From: Candidatus Limnocylindrales bacterium
Lineage (GTDB): Bacteria > Moduliflexota > Moduliflexia > Moduliflexales > JAUQPW01
Length of the DNA stretch: 64,000 nt
Assembly (NCBI GenBank): GCA_035559535.1
Contig: DATMBG010000035.1
Location: 30,581 to 94,580, forward strand
Direction: 5' to 3'
The position numbers were made by a program, and so were the translations under genes. This document shows, one piece after another, positions 15,390 through 24,606 of this stretch. Position 1 is the stretch's first letter; each line of letters starts with the position of its first letter. The notes under the pieces were generated by a model. The model ran no database searches and was not told the origin of the DNA. It saw only the letters and a program-made list of their open reading frames with translations.

Positions 15390-16861
15390 ATTCCTTGTCT
15401 CTTTGCATAGGTAGCCTGTTGAAACTCTGTTAAGAGGAGTCCGATTTGATTCTGGATCTGTTTAATGGGATAAGTTCCCGTGTTAAATCCGTTAATCATG
15501 ATCGAGAAAGTCAGGACCTCATTATCTCGGGTCAGTGCATAACCGGAAAGACAGGAAACATCTTTTAACGCGCCTGTTTTAGCCCGGAGTCTCCGCTCGG
15601 CGGCAGTATCTCGTAGCCGTCGTTTCATGGTTCCATCGACTCCAGCCACGGCTAAAGAAGATAAAAACTCCGATTTAACCTCGAAGTTATTGTACATATA
15701 TCGGAGGAGTTTAACGATTTGTGCCGGGGAAACTCGATTTTCCCGGGATAAGCCGGAGCCATTTTCTAGAAAATAGCTATCGGGGGGAATGCCGATTTCC
15801 TCCTTGAGAAATTCACGGATAACTTCAATTCCCTTTTCGGTACTGCCCGGTGCCCCTTTAACTTCCGCACCTAGGGTTTTTAATATCTGCTCGGCTACGA
15901 AATTATCGCTTACTTTATTGGAATCATTGAGGATAACCGATAAGGGTTTGGATTGATGGAGAACCAGGAGTTGAGCTTTAGCTGGGACCGTTCCTTTTCG
16001 GACGATCCCCTGGATCTTGACTCCTAAATTTTCAAGGACTTCCTTAAAAATGGCTGCCGTATAAAGAGCCGGTTCCCGGACCTGGATTTGAGAATACAAT
16101 CCTCGGGACTTTTTTGAAATTTTACCTGTTACTACGAGTTCCCCATCCCCATCCTCTTGATTATAATAGGTGGTAATGCCGCCGCGGGTTGCAAGGGTCA
16201 GCGCACGATTGGTAACCCGAAGGTAAGAAACCGGGGGATCCGTCATAACAAAGGGAGGTAATCCCGGTTTAGGTCCCGGTCGGATAAAAAGTTTTATGGT
16301 ATTCTCATTGACGGACAGGGCGCTGACTCCCACAGAAGCCGGAGAAGTAAAATTCTCCCAGCCTTTAACAATGATCTGGTCATCAAAAAACGAATCATCG
16401 GCGATGATATCCCCCTCAACCGTACTAACGCCTTCATTGACCATATCCTTGGCCATGACCCACAGATCTTGTGAAGAAAGATCGGGATCTCCAAAGCCTT
16501 TAATATAAAGATCTCCTATGGTCCCATTATGAGGGGCTTTATCCGTGTAGATGGCGGTTTTAAAGGTGTATTCCGGCTTAAGGACCGATAAAGCCACGGC
16601 TGAAGTAATCAGTTTGGTATTAGAGGCGGGATTTAAAAGTTGATCCATCCCGGACTGATAAATCACCTCTCCTGAATCTTGAAAAACGATTTGAATTCCT
16701 ACAGAAGCTTTTTCCAGGATCTTATTATGTAAGATCTTATCGATATTTTCCCTGAGTTCCTTCAAAGAATCGGGTATTTCTGATTTCCCATCAATTTGTG
16801 AATCAAATAAACCGATATAGATCACTAAAACAACCGGTAGAATAAGAAAAAATTTCCACAT
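15386..16861 (-). CDS. dacB: D-alanyl-D-alanine carboxypeptidase/endopeptidase (PBP4 family, S13)
   Basis: Periplasmic penicillin-binding protein that trims peptidoglycan. 491 residues with an N-terminal signal segment (FFLILPVVLVIYIGLF). All three active-site motifs are present: SNTK at 80-83 (nucleophile Ser80), SDN at 318-320 and KTG at 428-430. The long insert between the first two motifs is typical for S13. Overlaps lpxH by ATGA. Confidence 0.94.
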   Translation of the reverse strand: MWKFFLILPVVLVIYIGLFDSQIDGKSEIPDSLKELRENIDKILHNKILEKASVGIQIVFQDSGEVIYQSGMDQLLNPASNTKLITSAVALSVLKPEYTFKTAIYTDKAPHNGTIGDLYIKGFGDPDLSSQDLWVMAKDMVNEGVSTVEGDIIADDSFFDDQIIVKGWENFTSPASVGVSALSVNENTIKLFIRPGPKPGLPPFVMTDPPVSYLRVTNRALTLATRGGITTYYNQEDGDGELVVTGKISKKSRGLYSQIQVREPALYTAAIFKEVLENLGVKIQGIVRKGTVPAKAQLLVLHQSKPLSVILNDSNKVSDNFVAEQILKTLGAEVKGAPGSTEKGIEVIREFLKEEIGIPPDSYFLENGSGLSRENRVSPAQIVKLLRYMYNNFEVKSEFLSSLAVAGVDGTMKRRLRDTAAERRLRAKTGALKDVSCLSGYALTRDNEVLTFSIMINGFNTGTYPIKQIQNQIGLLLTEFQQATYAKRQGI

Positions 16862-16950
16862 GGGAAAGAAACAAAGCGAAAGGTGAAAAGACGAAGGCGA
16901 AAGGTAAAATTGAGGGTTTCCTTTCGCCTTTTCCCTTTCGCTTTTTCCTT
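16862..16950. repeat. Short-word inverted repeat (gcgaaagg type)
   Basis: Left arm words GCGAAAGGTGAAAAG and GGCGAAAGG; right arm CCTTTCGCCTTTTCCC and TTTCGC. They pair to fill the cutA-dacB gap. Confidence 0.65.
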
Positions 16951-17271
16951 TTAAAGCGTTGTCTCAGTTAAGATCCAGTTCAAGTAACTTTCTGAACCGT
17001 GTTGAACAGGTAAAGCGATAATCTCCGGTACTTGATAACTGTGAAGCTCCTGGACACGTTGTTTAATACGTTCAAAGAGAGATCTTTGCGTCTTCAGAAG
17101 GATCAGCACTTCTTCTTCCTGGCTCAGTTTATTTTGCCAATGGAAGATAGATTGTACATGGGGAATTAGATTAGCACAGGCCGCCAATCGTTCCTCCACC
17201 AGGGTTGTACCTATATTTTTAGCTTCTTCTAAAGACGAGGCCGTAATCAAAACCACTATATACTCTGACAT
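16951..17271 (-). CDS. cutA: Divalent-cation tolerance protein CutA
   Basis: Small trimeric ferredoxin-fold protein of 106 residues, linked to copper tolerance in E. coli though its biochemical role is unsettled. Diagnostic segments are LITASSLEEAKNIGTTLVEERLAACAN (Cys in AACAN), FHWQNKLSQEEEVLILLKT and HSYQVPEIIALPVQHGSESYLNWI. Flanked by fabH upstream and dacB downstream, each across a short repeat-filled gap, so co-transcription is likely but not shown. Confidence 0.95.
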   Translation of the reverse strand: MSEYIVVLITASSLEEAKNIGTTLVEERLAACANLIPHVQSIFHWQNKLSQEEEVLILLKTQRSLFERIKQRVQELHSYQVPEIIALPVQHGSESYLNWILTETTL

Positions 17272-17279
17272 TTTCTAGA

Positions 17280-17330
17280 GGATAAAGGATGAAGGAACGA
17301 AGGGGTATTTTACCTTCACCCTTCAGAAAG
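17280..17330. repeat. Short-word inverted repeat (gatgaaggat type)
   Basis: GGATAAAGGATGAAGGAACG on the left and CCTTCACCCTTC on the right, in the fabH-cutA gap. Confidence 0.5.
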
Positions 17331-18314
17331 CTACCAGCGAATGACGGTGGAAGCCCAGGTTACTCCCCCACCAAAGGCGACCGAGAGAATGATATCTCCC
17401 TTTTTGACTTTTCCGGCCCGAATCGTTTCATCCAGAGCAATGGGAATGGTTGCTGAAGAAGCGTTACCATATTTATGAATGGTAACGACCACTTTCTCCA
17501 TGGGTAAATTGAGGCGTTTTGCAGTGGCTTCAATGATACGAAGGTTTGCTTGATGGGGGATCAGCAGATCTACATCTTCCGGCCTGAGTCCATTATGTTT
17601 TAAGGCAATCAGACAGGCTTCTTCCATGGAGCGGATGGCGACTTTAAAAAGTTCATTACCGGACATTTTAACATAATGCATCCGTTTATCCACCGTTTCA
17701 TGACTGGCCGGATGGAGGGAACCTCCTCCTGGTATGTAAAGATATTTAGCAAACTGTCCATCTGCAAAGAGGTGGGTCGACAAAACCACCTGACTGGGTT
17801 CTGAAGATGCCTGAAGGACAGCAGCTCCAGCCCCATCGGAGAAGATAACACAGGTACTTCGATCGGTCCAGTCGATGACTTTAGATAAGACTTCAGCACC
17901 CACGATGAGGATGGTTTTATAGCTACCGGTTTTAATGTATTGCTCGGCAATGGACAAGGCGTATATAAAGCCACTACAGGCTGCTGCAATATCAAAGGCG
18001 GCAGCCCGCTTTGCACCCAACATCTCCTGGAGGAAGCAGGCCGTAGAAGGGAGCTGCATATCCGGAGAAATAGTTCCCACAATGATTAAATCAAGATCCT
18101 GGGCTTCTATCCCTGCACTGCGAATCGCTTTTTTTGATGCATCAAAGGCCAGAGCAGAAAGGGGAACATCTTCTTTAACCACACGCCTTTCCTTGATTCC
18201 GGTTCGCGTGGTTATCCATTCATCACTGGTATCTACTAACTTTTCTAAGTCAAAGTTGGTGATAACTTTTTCCGGTACATAGGAACCGGTACCGATAATC
18301 TTAGGATAAATCAT
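17331..18314 (-). CDS. fabH: 3-oxoacyl-[ACP] synthase III
   Basis: Condenses acyl-CoA with malonyl-ACP to start fatty-acid synthesis. 327 residues with the Cys-His-Asn triad Cys113 (AACSGFIYAL), His254 (PHQANLRI) and Asn284 (GNASSATIP), plus the ending AFGGGVTWAS. It starts inside the plsX stop (ATGA overlap) in the conserved yceD-rpmF-plsX-fabH order, linking phospholipid and fatty-acid supply to ribosome production. Confidence 0.97.
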   Translation of the reverse strand: MIYPKIIGTGSYVPEKVITNFDLEKLVDTSDEWITTRTGIKERRVVKEDVPLSALAFDASKKAIRSAGIEAQDLDLIIVGTISPDMQLPSTACFLQEMLGAKRAAAFDIAAACSGFIYALSIAEQYIKTGSYKTILIVGAEVLSKVIDWTDRSTCVIFSDGAGAAVLQASSEPSQVVLSTHLFADGQFAKYLYIPGGGSLHPASHETVDKRMHYVKMSGNELFKVAIRSMEEACLIALKHNGLRPEDVDLLIPHQANLRIIEATAKRLNLPMEKVVVTIHKYGNASSATIPIALDETIRAGKVKKGDIILSVAFGGGVTWASTVIRW

Positions 18315-19471
18315 GAGGGCTTATTCTCCTTTTTTTCTTTTTCTTCAGGATTTTTTTCGTTTACAAGCTTATGCCATTCTTCTTTCATCTCCCGTTTTTC
18401 ATCACTTTCATCGGGACGATGGGAATCTTTAAAGGATTTTTTAACCTTAATTCTTCTCCGGATCGGTTCCGGATAATTAAACTGATATTTTGTAATCGTT
18501 TCCGTAATGTGGGCTTTGATCTGCTGGTGGATAGATTCCCCAGCCACCCGGATGGCATTTTTAATGGCCTTGGCCTTTGAACTTCCATGGGCCTTAATCA
18601 AAACCCCATTGATCCCGAGTAAAGGGGCTCCTCCGTATTCGGCGTAATCCATTTTTCTTTTCAGACGGAGGATCTCCGGTTTAATGAGCAGGTAGCCCAG
18701 TTTAGTTCTCAGGCTCTTGGAAAATTCTTCTTTTAAGACAACACCCATGGTTTCTGCAAAACTTTCGGTTACTTTTAAAACGATATTACCCACAAATCCA
18801 TCACAGACCACCACATCTACTTTACCATTAAAAATGTCCCGTCCTTCCACATTTCCGATAAAGTTAAGCTCTGTTCGCCGAAGAGCTTCAAAGACTTCCT
18901 TGGTTAGTTCATTTCCCTTAGAAGATTCTTCACCGATACTCAGAAGGCCGATTCGGGGTTTTTCCACGTTGATGATATCTTTCGCGTAGACGTGTCCCAT
19001 CACTGCAAACTGAAGGATGTGTCGAGGTTTAGAATCCACGTTGGCCCCCACATCTAGAAGGATTGTAGCACGGTTAAGATTAGGGATAACGGCGGCAATA
19101 GCAGGTCTTTCCACGCCTTCTAAGGTACCACAAACGACCTTTGCAATAGCCATGGAGGCCCCGGTATTTCCGGCACTTACGACGGCATCTACAATCCCAT
19201 CCCGGATCAGGTTCACAGCTACCCGGATTGAAGAATCCGGTTTTCGCCTGAGAGCTACGGCTGGTAAATCGTGCATATCCACCACTTGAGAGGCATGTCG
19301 CACTTCTATATCCAAACCCCGGGTATCATACTTTTCCAACTCCCGTCGAACCACCTCCTCAATGCCTACCAGGACCAAACTCATTCCATATTCACGAGCC
19401 GCCTGCACCGCACCCTCTACAATAGCATGGGGTGCGTGATCCCCTCCCATGGCATCAACAGCAATTTTCAT
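18311..19471 (-). CDS. plsX: Phosphate acyltransferase
   Basis: Converts acyl-ACP to acyl-phosphate for phosphatidic acid synthesis. Starts MKIAVDAMGGDHAP, the family hallmark, with VSAGNTGASMA, NRATILLDVGAN, CDGFVGNIVLK and EYGGAPLLGINGVLIKAHG. 386 residues, about 40-50 longer than usual: after about residue 335 there is a highly charged Lys/Glu tail (RIKVKKSF... to EEKEKKENKPS). Overlaps fabH by 4 bp. The tail is an oddity of unknown use. Confidence 0.96.
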   Translation of the reverse strand: MKIAVDAMGGDHAPHAIVEGAVQAAREYGMSLVLVGIEEVVRRELEKYDTRGLDIEVRHASQVVDMHDLPAVALRRKPDSSIRVAVNLIRDGIVDAVVSAGNTGASMAIAKVVCGTLEGVERPAIAAVIPNLNRATILLDVGANVDSKPRHILQFAVMGHVYAKDIINVEKPRIGLLSIGEESSKGNELTKEVFEALRRTELNFIGNVEGRDIFNGKVDVVVCDGFVGNIVLKVTESFAETMGVVLKEEFSKSLRTKLGYLLIKPEILRLKRKMDYAEYGGAPLLGINGVLIKAHGSSKAKAIKNAIRVAGESIHQQIKAHITETITKYQFNYPEPIRRRIKVKKSFKDSHRPDESDEKREMKEEWHKLVNEKNPEEKEKKENKPS

Positions 19472-19484
19472 TCTCGTCAGGCTA

Positions 19485-19540
19485 AGGATTCCGGATCAAG
19501 GAATTTAAGATTTCCGATCCTCGATTCCAGATCCCCGGTT
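19485..19540. repeat. Short-word inverted repeat (ttccggatc type)
   Basis: GGATTCCGGATCAAGGAATT is followed by GATTTCCGATCCTCGATTCC, an imperfect inverted repeat of a GGATC-type word between rpmF and plsX. Confidence 0.5.
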
Positions 19541-19726
19541 TTACTCCTCTTCCTTGGGCTGGATAACGGTTTTACCTCGGTAAGAGCCGCAATGGGGACA
19601 GGCCCGATGCGGTAATTTAGGTTCTCCACATTCTGAACAAGCAGATAAAGTCGGAGCTTTTAAATGGTGATGGGATTTTCTTTTATTCTTACGTGATTTT
19701 GACGATCTTCTCTTGGGAACTCCCAT
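19541..19726 (-). CDS. rpmF: 50S ribosomal protein L32
   Basis: 61 residues beginning MGVPKRRSSKSRKNKRKSHH, the invariant L32 start. It carries a zinc ribbon of two CxxC pairs (CSECGE and CPHCGS), the C+ form of the protein, and an acidic C-terminus. Lies between yceD and plsX. Confidence 0.97.
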   Translation of the reverse strand: MGVPKRRSSKSRKNKRKSHHHLKAPTLSACSECGEPKLPHRACPHCGSYRGKTVIQPKEEE

Positions 19727-19735
19727 TTTTAAAGT

Positions 19736-19812
19736 CCTAAGCAGGGGACGGTGGGCAGGGGGCCGTACATAGATCTTCCTCCGCCGGCGGCCTACTACCT
19801 ACGGTCCACTGC
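19736..19812. repeat. Short-word inverted repeat
   Basis: TAAGCAGGGGACGGTGGGC on the left and CCTACGGTCCACTGCTTA on the right pair imperfectly around the yceD-rpmF junction; the centre has a CCGCCGGCGG palindrome. Confidence 0.55.
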
Positions 19813-20331
19813 TTAATTCTCTAACAATTTGGCCAGGACCGCTAATCTTGGATCTATGTTATCTTCCCGGCAAGAGCACCTCCGAAAATTTAAATTCTGC
19901 CCACACTGGGGGCAAAGACCTGCACAATCGGCTTTACAAAAAACCTGGATGGGAATGGCCAGAATGAGTTGCTCTCGAATGATCTCGGTAAGATTTAAGG
20001 TATCTTCGGAATAATAACTCACCAGTAGATCCTCGGCTTCTAACTCGACCTCCTCCCGGGTTTCCATCCACTTCGCATCTCGATATATGGCATGAAAATA
20101 CTTTTGAACAGGGAATATTTTGGACTCCAAACATCGGCAACATTCCAACTGAAGTTCTGCCGGTATGTAACCATACACCTCGATGTCCAACCCAACCCTG
20201 CTCACCCGAATCTTAGCTTGAGTGGAAGAGTGGAGGACAAATCCATCGTTTTGTGAATCAAACTCCCAGGGGTGCAGTTCCAGTTCGAAGTCCGAAGGTG
20301 ATGCTTGAATTTCATCGATTCGAATAATCAT
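19813..20331 (-). CDS. yceD: YceD/DUF177 family protein (large-subunit rRNA accumulation)
   Basis: 172-residue cytoplasmic protein of the DUF177 family. YceD in E. coli is needed for normal 23S rRNA levels. Visible cysteines are CCRCLES near the middle and FCKADCAGLCPQCGQNL near the end, the zinc-binding pattern of longer members. Its place directly upstream of rpmF is the conserved arrangement. Confidence 0.9.
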   Translation of the reverse strand: MIIRIDEIQASPSDFELELHPWEFDSQNDGFVLHSSTQAKIRVSRVGLDIEVYGYIPAELQLECCRCLESKIFPVQKYFHAIYRDAKWMETREEVELEAEDLLVSYYSEDTLNLTEIIREQLILAIPIQVFCKADCAGLCPQCGQNLNFRRCSCREDNIDPRLAVLAKLLEN

Positions 20332-20428
20332 ACCTCTTATGCTGATGGATCTCAGAGGAACTAAGGACCTGTCAGTTTAAAAACCTCATTAAAAACCTCA
20401 GAGGATCCATTCTACAAAAAGCTCATTT

Positions 20429-20458
20429 ATGCTAATGAATGTCTCTCCTCCTTGTCAA
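20429..20458 (-). promoter_or_regulatory. Candidate promoter of the yceD-rpmF-plsX-fabH operon
   Basis: The minus strand reads TTGACA (20458-20453), 18 nt, TAGCAT (20434-20429), about 100 nt upstream of yceD. The -10 match is partial. Confidence 0.5.
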
Positions 20459-20548
20459 GAGGAAATTTACCAAAGTAGGGGTGCCCCCCCGTCCGCCCGT
20501 TAAGGTAAAAACATTATCCCCTAAGCTCCAGAGGAATGTTCTACTCGT

Positions 20549-21853
20549 TTAGTTATTTTTCGATGAGGTGGGAAGGGTTACCGTCGTAATTCCGGCAGCC
20601 TTGATCTCTTCCACAGCTCGATTTAAAGCCGTCTCCGGGTCTATCTCTTTTTTCAAGGCGGACATCACATACTTTTCAATAATCGAAGAAGCTGTACGAT
20701 AATTCATAACCCGAGGAGGAGGAACGGTACTTAAAAGTTCCCTCCGTTTAAGATCCAGTAAAGGATCTAATTGCTGGGCCTTTGTATCCGTTAACAAAGA
20801 GATCCAGATGGGTGTCTCCTGTGGAAACCCTTTCTGGACCAGAGGACTCGTCAAGAATCGAATATATTTCCAGGCTCGCTTGGGATCTGAAGTATTTGCA
20901 GCAATGGCCAATCCTTGAAATGCGCCCACCGAAACCGAGTTAAACTCGTACTGTTTTTTCTGCTGAACCCTCCTGGAGACGGGTAACAATCCAACCTCTG
21001 CCACATTACTCACCTTAGAAAGACTGCTATCTTTGATGATGGCAGCCTGAAAAACCCAGTTGGTATTAAAAGCACAATTTCCGGTAATAAATTCATCTTT
21101 GGTCTCCAGAACTCCAGAAGTCAACGAAGTGGGGTTTATCCATTTATTCTCTACCGCCTGAATCATAAACTTGAGGGCTTCCAGTCCACCTCCTCTATGA
21201 AAAACAGGCTCTCCTGAAGGGCTAAAAAGAGTATCTCCAAAAGCTCCAACCAACCAGATATACTCATCTATCAACCCCTTGTTAACTCCCCAGGCATCGT
21301 GCCAGGGATATTCCACAGTACCCCGCGTCTTCAGAACCCTCATCTGGTTCGCCATTTCTTCCAACGTGTCAGGAGGCTTATCAAATCCCGCTTCTGCCAG
21401 CATGGCTTTGTTATAAAATAAGAGTTGAAAGTTACTGAGATGCGGCATGGCCCACAGCTTCTCATTAAAGGTAAAGGCCGTAAGGGTAGAAGGAACCAGA
21501 TCACTTTTAAACCCCTTTATGAACTCCTGAAGGGGTAGAATCGCTCCCCTACTGATAAGCTCCGGTATCCAGGTGGCATCGACGGCGATCACATCATAGG
21601 TGGGCTGGGGTTGTGAAGTACTTTTGTTGATTTCTTCGAGTTGCTTTTCATAGGGGATATAATTGATACTAACTGAAATGTCCGAAATCTCGGAGAAAAG
21701 CTGAGAGAGCCGCTCATAATCCTTAGGTTGATACCCCGAGTGGGCTATCAAGGCTACATTCAATGAAGACTCCTGGGTAGCTGCTCGGGTCTGTAAAAAC
21801 CCCCATAAACTGATCCCTACAATAACTATACTATATAAGAAATATCGTCGCAT
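20549..21853 (-). CDS. Extracellular solute-binding protein, family 1 (sugar type)
   Basis: 434-residue periplasmic binding protein with a signal peptide (YFLYSIVIVGISLWGFLQTRA). It shows family-1 features LNVALIAHSGYQPKDYERL, VIAVDATWIPELISRGAILPL, the hinge MPHLSNFQLLFYNKAML, and the C-terminal SDPKRAWKYIRFLTSPLVQKG. No permease or ATPase gene is adjacent, so it is an orphan here; the partner genes must lie elsewhere. The ligand cannot be told from sequence. About 100 bp of the upstream gap (20459-20548) holds a GTAGGGGTGCCCCCCC palindrome. Confidence 0.85.
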   Translation of the reverse strand: MRRYFLYSIVIVGISLWGFLQTRAATQESSLNVALIAHSGYQPKDYERLSQLFSEISDISVSINYIPYEKQLEEINKSTSQPQPTYDVIAVDATWIPELISRGAILPLQEFIKGFKSDLVPSTLTAFTFNEKLWAMPHLSNFQLLFYNKAMLAEAGFDKPPDTLEEMANQMRVLKTRGTVEYPWHDAWGVNKGLIDEYIWLVGAFGDTLFSPSGEPVFHRGGGLEALKFMIQAVENKWINPTSLTSGVLETKDEFITGNCAFNTNWVFQAAIIKDSSLSKVSNVAEVGLLPVSRRVQQKKQYEFNSVSVGAFQGLAIAANTSDPKRAWKYIRFLTSPLVQKGFPQETPIWISLLTDTKAQQLDPLLDLKRRELLSTVPPPRVMNYRTASSIIEKYVMSALKKEIDPETALNRAVEEIKAAGITTVTLPTSSKNN

Positions 21854-22014
21854 GGTATTCCTCTCGAAGAATATGGGTTGATGGAGCTTCCTCTACTTCT
21901 TACCTAATCCTTCCATAAGATAAGTTCTGATTTTTAAATCTTCAACCTTAGTCCTTGTTTTCCATACCTTTTATTAAAAAGGATCCCAAAGTCCTGTCTA
22001 TCAAAAAGGGCTGG

Positions 22015-24474
22015 TTAAGGAGATTCTTCCCGATCTTGAGAATCCCTCAAACCCGAAGACTGATCGACAATGGGATAATACAGGCTGTAAAAATATTTGA
22101 TGTTATGATATCTGGGATGAGAAGGTTTGGCTAAAAGGGTTTTTTCTAATTCTTTGTCCTTGATAAGCCCAATTTTAGCCACATAGGCCCGATCCCTGGC
22201 ATTAAGGACCTGTTGGGTATAGGTTGGGTATTTATCTTCTGTAAACGGACCCAGGTTCGGAGAGCAGATCACCTCTTCATTGCTGGCAAAGGTGAGAGTA
22301 TAGGCAATCCAATAATCGGTATCAATATATCGGATATGTCGATCCTTCAAGATCGAGAGGAAGGTTTGTAACCCTCGTCCGTCCACGGCAGAGTTCTTAT
22401 GAATATGGAAAATTCCAAGAAGGTTAACCCCCAAGACCACGGCGATCAAGAAAACGAACAAAACCAAAGATACCCGCTTGATCCGCAAGAGGAACAAAGC
22501 CAGAAAGATGGGAAGTGTTGAGTAAAGGGGTAGAAGATATCGGGGGACTCGGGAAAGGGTTCCAAAATTGCTACTGCAGAACAGCCCTATTGTCACGAGG
22601 GTTAAAACCAGGGGAATCTCTAATCGCTCTGGATTCTTCCCGGCTGAAGGAGTTATCGGATCTGATCTGTTTTCAGGAGATTTGAAGACCGGTGAAAAAG
22701 AAAGGGAACGATCCCACCGCCACAGAGCATATCCTAAAGATAAAACATAAACTCCGATGACCAGGTAAGCAAAATCGCCTGCGATATTGGTCATGGCATA
22801 TTGAGTATGGGTCCCTACCAGGATCGGCAAGGCCTGGGTAAGAAAGTCATGAAAATGGGTGGGAAATTGAAGCCATTGGGATTCCCAGGAACTTTTTTCC
22901 CCATCAGTTAAGAAAGTATAGGTCTCCCATTGATTTTGTACGTTCCATAACAGGAGTGGAAAAACCCCCACCAGGGCAAAGAGGAGAAATACGGCGAACG
23001 ATTTTCTCAAAACAAACAATCTGTCTTTGAGGAACCAAAAGAAGATAAAAGTCAGGACATAGGAGATGATCTGAGGATTCGTCCAAAATCCGACTCCGGC
23101 TAAAAAACCGGCCAGGCCGTACCATCTTAAAGGATAAGATGTCCAGACGTCTTTTGAATATAAGAGCTTGGCAAGAATGACTAACAGGGCCGTTCCGAAA
23201 GCCAGAAGCTCCATGTAGGCAGCTCCTGCGTAAATACTTCTCAAGGCCAGGAATCCCGGTGAAACGGCCAGGAGAAGGGCGGTCAAGAGAGCAGTTTTGG
23301 TATCTGCAATCTTGCGGGTAAAAAGGAACATAAGCAGGAGAAAGACAAGGAAAAAGAGAACCGATATGAGTTTAAGCCCTATCACCGAGACACCGGAAAA
23401 ATAGAAAACAGCAGCGGCCAAATGGGCTTTCAGGCTTCCCATGTAAGGAAGTTCATAGTAGAGAATAGGTCGTTCTCCCCGGGTCAGAATATGTTTGGCC
23501 ATAAGTCCTTCAATGGCCTCATCGGAGTCGAGGGTTCCCAAAGGGTATTCCAGCAGGTACAGTCGAACGACCAGGGCCAACACGAAGATCAGGATAAATA
23601 GAAAAGGAGTCAAATAGGCCTCCCGAAGTTCTCTACTTTTTAGAAAAGCCCGGGTATAATACAGGCCTACCCCTAACCAAAGGATTTTAATAGCCAGAAT
23701 CATATTTTCCGTTCCCTGTTCCCGTTGATAGGCTTTTAAATCAGGTTTTTCAGGGTAGAAATATCGGCTTGGTATGATTTTCATCCAATGAAAAGGTCTG
23801 GGACCTGCCCAATAAAGATGAAGAAGATGGGCCTTGTCATATTGAAAATAAGAAACTTTGAGGGCGTGAAATCCTTCCTCTAACCGAAGAACTCCGGATT
23901 TTGCTCTGGCATTATGATAGCCACTGTTATCGATGATGAGTTGGTCATCAATGAACAGGGCGGAACCATCATCGGAGCGTAGCGTGAAGGTATACTCATC
24001 TGTTCGAGGAATTCGGATATATCCGGTCCAGGTGATAAAATAATTTTCCCTGGAAAACTCGTCCAGGGCATGGTTGGGAAAATTGATATCCGGATCTATC
24101 CGTTTAAATAACGGCTCTTCCTGCATGCTTTCCCTTGAGTAATAGCTTCCCATCAGTCCATGGGTCAGAGAGTTTTTTTCTTTAACAAGAAAAACTATAG
24201 GGACCGATAGGGTGAAGAGCAGGATGAGGACTACATGGCTTATGGAGCTTTTAAAATTAAACCAAAAAGAGCTTTTCTTCCAGGGGTTTGCAACCGATAA
24301 CCAGACTAACCCCAGGCCTATGAGAATCACCAGTAGCTTTTCCACTTCGGGAATCTGAAAAGAAAACGAGCGAACCCGAAGAGAACCACCTTTACGAAAC
24401 CAGGACAGTTCCAATAAAATGAAACAAACTATCCAGAGGATTTCAACGAGAAATTTAAAGGCTCGAGTCAGCAT
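22015..24474 (-). CDS. Fusion of PA14 domain and GT39-type (PMT/ArnT) membrane glycosyltransferase
   Basis: 819-residue multi-pass protein. After two N-terminal helices comes a PA14 carbohydrate-binding domain at about 110-245 (GLMGSYYSRE, SDDGSALFIDDQLIIDN, HALKVSYFQ, LHLYWAGP). Then comes a GT-C membrane region from about 285 with the catalytic-loop acidic motif LGTLDSDEAIEGLMAKHIL, more than ten helices, and a periplasmic C-terminal part. GT39 enzymes move sugars from polyprenyl-phosphate donors onto lipids or proteins. Downstream of a UbiA-like and a ChbG-like gene, it likely completes a polyprenyl-sugar pathway; the acceptor is unknown. The PA14 insertion is unusual. Confidence 0.82.
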   Translation of the reverse strand: MLTRAFKFLVEILWIVCFILLELSWFRKGGSLRVRSFSFQIPEVEKLLVILIGLGLVWLSVANPWKKSSFWFNFKSSISHVVLILLFTLSVPIVFLVKEKNSLTHGLMGSYYSRESMQEEPLFKRIDPDINFPNHALDEFSRENYFITWTGYIRIPRTDEYTFTLRSDDGSALFIDDQLIIDNSGYHNARAKSGVLRLEEGFHALKVSYFQYDKAHLLHLYWAGPRPFHWMKIIPSRYFYPEKPDLKAYQREQGTENMILAIKILWLGVGLYYTRAFLKSRELREAYLTPFLFILIFVLALVVRLYLLEYPLGTLDSDEAIEGLMAKHILTRGERPILYYELPYMGSLKAHLAAAVFYFSGVSVIGLKLISVLFFLVFLLLMFLFTRKIADTKTALLTALLLAVSPGFLALRSIYAGAAYMELLAFGTALLVILAKLLYSKDVWTSYPLRWYGLAGFLAGVGFWTNPQIISYVLTFIFFWFLKDRLFVLRKSFAVFLLFALVGVFPLLLWNVQNQWETYTFLTDGEKSSWESQWLQFPTHFHDFLTQALPILVGTHTQYAMTNIAGDFAYLVIGVYVLSLGYALWRWDRSLSFSPVFKSPENRSDPITPSAGKNPERLEIPLVLTLVTIGLFCSSNFGTLSRVPRYLLPLYSTLPIFLALFLLRIKRVSLVLFVFLIAVVLGVNLLGIFHIHKNSAVDGRGLQTFLSILKDRHIRYIDTDYWIAYTLTFASNEEVICSPNLGPFTEDKYPTYTQQVLNARDRAYVAKIGLIKDKELEKTLLAKPSHPRYHNIKYFYSLYYPIVDQSSGLRDSQDREESP

Positions 24475-24606
24475 GATCGGGTCCTGATTTGTAGTTAAAC
24501 AGGTCTGGTGTCAGTGCGAGGGAGATAATTTCCTGTCCCATGGATCACCCGGTTCCTTCATTCCTCGCCATGACGGATTACTTTATGAAATGCAAGTTAT
24601 CTTAGC

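Noticed and set aside
15051..15410. Plus-strand open frame of 119 codons
   Set aside because: Antisense to lpxH, whose catalytic motifs are clear.
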